From Dehalococcoidales bacterium (GTDB lineage Bacteria > Chloroflexota > Dehalococcoidia > Dehalococcoidales > Fen-1064), in contig JAFGHZ010000066.1 in the NCBI GenBank assembly GCA_016929875.1, forward strand, positions 1 through 6,769: a DNA stretch of 6,769 bases. Direction: 5' to 3'. This document shows, in pieces, positions 5,714 through 6,769 of this stretch. The notes beneath the pieces are model-generated. The model ran no database searches and was not told the DNA's origin. It saw only the letters and a program-made list of their open reading frames with translations. A program made the position numbers and the translations under genes. Position 1 is the stretch's first letter, and the number at the start of each line of letters is the position of its first letter.

Positions 5714-5789
5714 GGGGCGTTTTTGTAAAAAAGAATAAAATAGAAGTTAGCAATATAGAAATGACGGAACCCTCTCAAGCAGAGGGTTC
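5656..5789 (+). promoter_or_regulatory. Transcription attenuator with alternative RNA pairings
   Basis: Four strands form mutually exclusive hairpins. Strand 1 (5656-5668) pairs with strand 2 (5710-5722) over 13 continuous positions, four of them G-U, with the aromatic codons in the loop. Strand 2 (5707-5717) instead pairs with strand 3 (5771-5781) over 11 positions with one G-U, extended by five more pairs after a bulged C at 5718 (5719-5723 with 5766-5770). Strand 3 (5767-5775) otherwise pairs with strand 4 (5781-5789) as the terminator stem. The leader stop codon lies inside strand 2, so a ribosome finishing the peptide hides strand 2 and permits termination. A ribosome stalled on the Tyr/Phe run covers strand 1 and leaves strand 2 free to form the antiterminator. 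The pairings were found by hand; no energies were computed. Confidence 0.85.
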
Positions 5790-5797
5790 TTCTTTTT
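5767..5797 (+). terminator. Intrinsic terminator of the attenuator, upstream of aroF
   Basis: GAACCCTCT and AGAGGGTTC form a perfect 9-bp stem around the loop CAAGC, followed at once by TTCTTTTT. It lies 34 bases before the DAHP synthase start and points the same way. On the minus strand no T-run follows, so it acts only on plus-strand transcripts. Terminated RNA would be about 150 bases long. Confidence 0.92.
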
Positions 5798-5830
5798 ATA
5801 TGCCGCAAACTTCAAAACAGGAGAGAAACA

Positions 5831-6769
5831 ATGATAATAATGAAGAGCGATGCCACAAAAGAGCAGATTGCCGCAGTCATCAAGGAGATAGAAACCTGCG
5901 GACTCCGTGCCGATGTCTCCAGAGGAGATTTTCGCACCATCATCGGACTTATCGGTGATGAGCGCAAAATACCGTTTGACCACTTTGCCATATTACCGGG
6001 AGTAAAGGAGGCAAGGATGGTCGAAACGTCTTATAAACTAATCAGTCGTGAATATGCCAGGCTCGCAGGCGAAAGCGAGCAGAGAATTATAAAGGTCGGT
6101 GATATCGAAATCGGCGGTGATAAGCTGGTCTTCATCGCCGGCCCCTGCGCCGTGGAAAGTAAAAAGCAACTCTTCCAAATTGCCGAAGGCGTCAAGAAAG
6201 CCGGCGCTCAAATGCTGAGAGGCGGCATTTTCAAGCCACGCTCTTCCGTTCACTCTTTCCAAGGATTGGGGTCTGCCGGAGAAAATGGGGCAATCGAAGC
6301 GCTGGAATGGTTCCGTGAGGCAGGCGACAAATTCGAATTACCGGTTGTTACTGAAGTCAGGGGCGAATCGCAGGTGGACCTGGTCGCTAAATATGTCGAC
6401 ATCATCCAGATTGGCGCCAGAAACATGTACGACCAGGACCTGCTTGTCAAAGTCGCCCGAACAGGCAAACCTATCCTTTACAAACGTCATTTCGGTGCCG
6501 GCATCGAAGAATTTCTGTCTTTTGCCGAATATATGGTAGCCGAAGATAACAAGGACATTATCCTCTGTGAACGCGGTATCTTGCCATTAGGTAAGGGTAA
6601 AAGTTATACTAGGTACACGCTTGACCTGGCAGCGGTGCCGGTACTGAAAAAGGAGTCTTACTTGCCGGTGATTGTCGACCCAAGCCACGCCGCGGGACGC
6701 CGTGACTTGATCTTCAATCTGAGCTGTGCCAGTGTTGCCGTCGGTGCTTGCGGTTTGATAGTAGAAGTA
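5831..6769 (+). CDS. aroF: 3-deoxy-7-phosphoheptulonate (DAHP) synthase, type I-beta (3' end missing)
   Basis: This enzyme condenses phosphoenolpyruvate and erythrose 4-phosphate to DAHP, the first committed step to chorismate, Phe, Tyr and Trp. The 313 residues seen match the Thermotoga/Bacillus form; about 25 C-terminal residues are cut off. Residues 1-70 form the ferredoxin-like regulatory domain, which in Thermotoga mediates tyrosine feedback inhibition. The barrel follows, with FIAGPC (metal ligand C106), KPRSS at 135-139, QIGARN at 193-198, LCERGI, VDPSH (ligand H286) and E312. The fourth expected ligand, an Asp, lies beyond the edge. Differences from the familiar family sequence include KRHFGAGIEEF for KRGF-type loops, TRYTLD for TRNTLD, and short insertions near 151-156 and 251-258. 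AGGAG with 7-base spacing supports ATG 5831. The gene is controlled by the upstream attenuator and runs divergently from thrS; other aromatic pathway genes may follow. Confidence 0.95.
   Translation, partial: MIIMKSDATKEQIAAVIKEIETCGLRADVSRGDFRTIIGLIGDERKIPFDHFAILPGVKEARMVETSYKLISREYARLAGESEQRIIKVGDIEIGGDKLVFIAGPCAVESKKQLFQIAEGVKKAGAQMLRGGIFKPRSSVHSFQGLGSAGENGAIEALEWFREAGDKFELPVVTEVRGESQVDLVAKYVDIIQIGARNMYDQDLLVKVARTGKPILYKRHFGAGIEEFLSFAEYMVAEDNKDIILCERGILPLGKGKSYTRYTLDLAAVPVLKKESYLPVIVDPSHAAGRRDLIFNLSCASVAVGACGLIVEV

Noticed and set aside
5649..5797. Stand-alone small RNA ending at the terminator
   Set aside because: A terminated RNA of about 150 bases is expected, but the aromatic leader frame and the competing antiterminator explain it as an attenuator product.
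5599..5958. 119-codon plus-strand frame spanning the attenuator and the aroF start
   Set aside because: It runs across the promoter, leader and terminator and overlaps aroF in another frame, with no family resemblance and no ribosome binding site.

Overview
The window is bacterial, with roughly balanced base composition. It holds a minus-strand translation operon in the order thrS-infC-rpmI-rplT-pheS-pheT (5283 down to 1, pheT running off the left edge). Facing away from it on the plus strand is a DAHP synthase gene (aroF type, 5831 to the right edge). The core order matches the thrS-infC-rpmI-rplT-pheS-pheT cluster of E. coli. However, the ThrRS lacks the N-terminal TGS domain, PheS carries a CxxC-x4-CxxC element, and the DAHP synthase is of the Thermotoga/Bacillus I-beta type. 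Together with the repeat content this suggests a Dehalococcoidia-like member of the Chloroflexota. That placement is an inference from remembered family features, not from a search.

Minus-strand block (1-5358): thrS has a clear promoter (5330-5358), a short leader and a TTG start with an ideal ribosome binding site. infC follows about 77 bases after thrS and has no ATG, GTG or TTG available for its conserved N-terminus; the best start is AUA at 3448. rpmI starts inside the 3' end of infC, rplT uses GTG, and pheS and pheT are one base apart. The products are two aminoacyl-tRNA synthetases, initiation factor IF-3 and ribosomal proteins L35 and L20.

Divergent intergenic region (5284-5830): next to the thrS promoter is a 10-base tandem repeat. 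Then come three inverted repeats and a CCTGAGCGCAGTCGAAAGG element of the type dispersed in many bacterial genomes. After these comes the most interesting part, a complete transcription attenuator for the DAHP synthase gene. It has a consensus promoter (5614-5642) and a 21-codon leader peptide gene (5648-5713) whose middle reads Tyr-Tyr-Tyr-Tyr-Phe-Ala-Phe-Trp. It also has three mutually exclusive RNA pairings and an intrinsic terminator (5767-5797) just before the gene. Peptide and enzyme match: DAHP synthase opens the pathway to exactly these three amino acids. The predicted transcription start falls at the leader AUG, so the leader peptide may be translated from a leaderless RNA.

Working model: when charged aromatic tRNAs are plentiful, the ribosome reaches the leader stop codon, covers the antiterminator strand and the terminator forms. 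When aromatic tRNAs are scarce, the ribosome stalls on the Tyr/Phe/Trp run, the antiterminator forms and aroF is transcribed. The neighbouring operon makes phenylalanyl-tRNA synthetase, so the two divergent units sit on the supply and use sides of aromatic amino acids.
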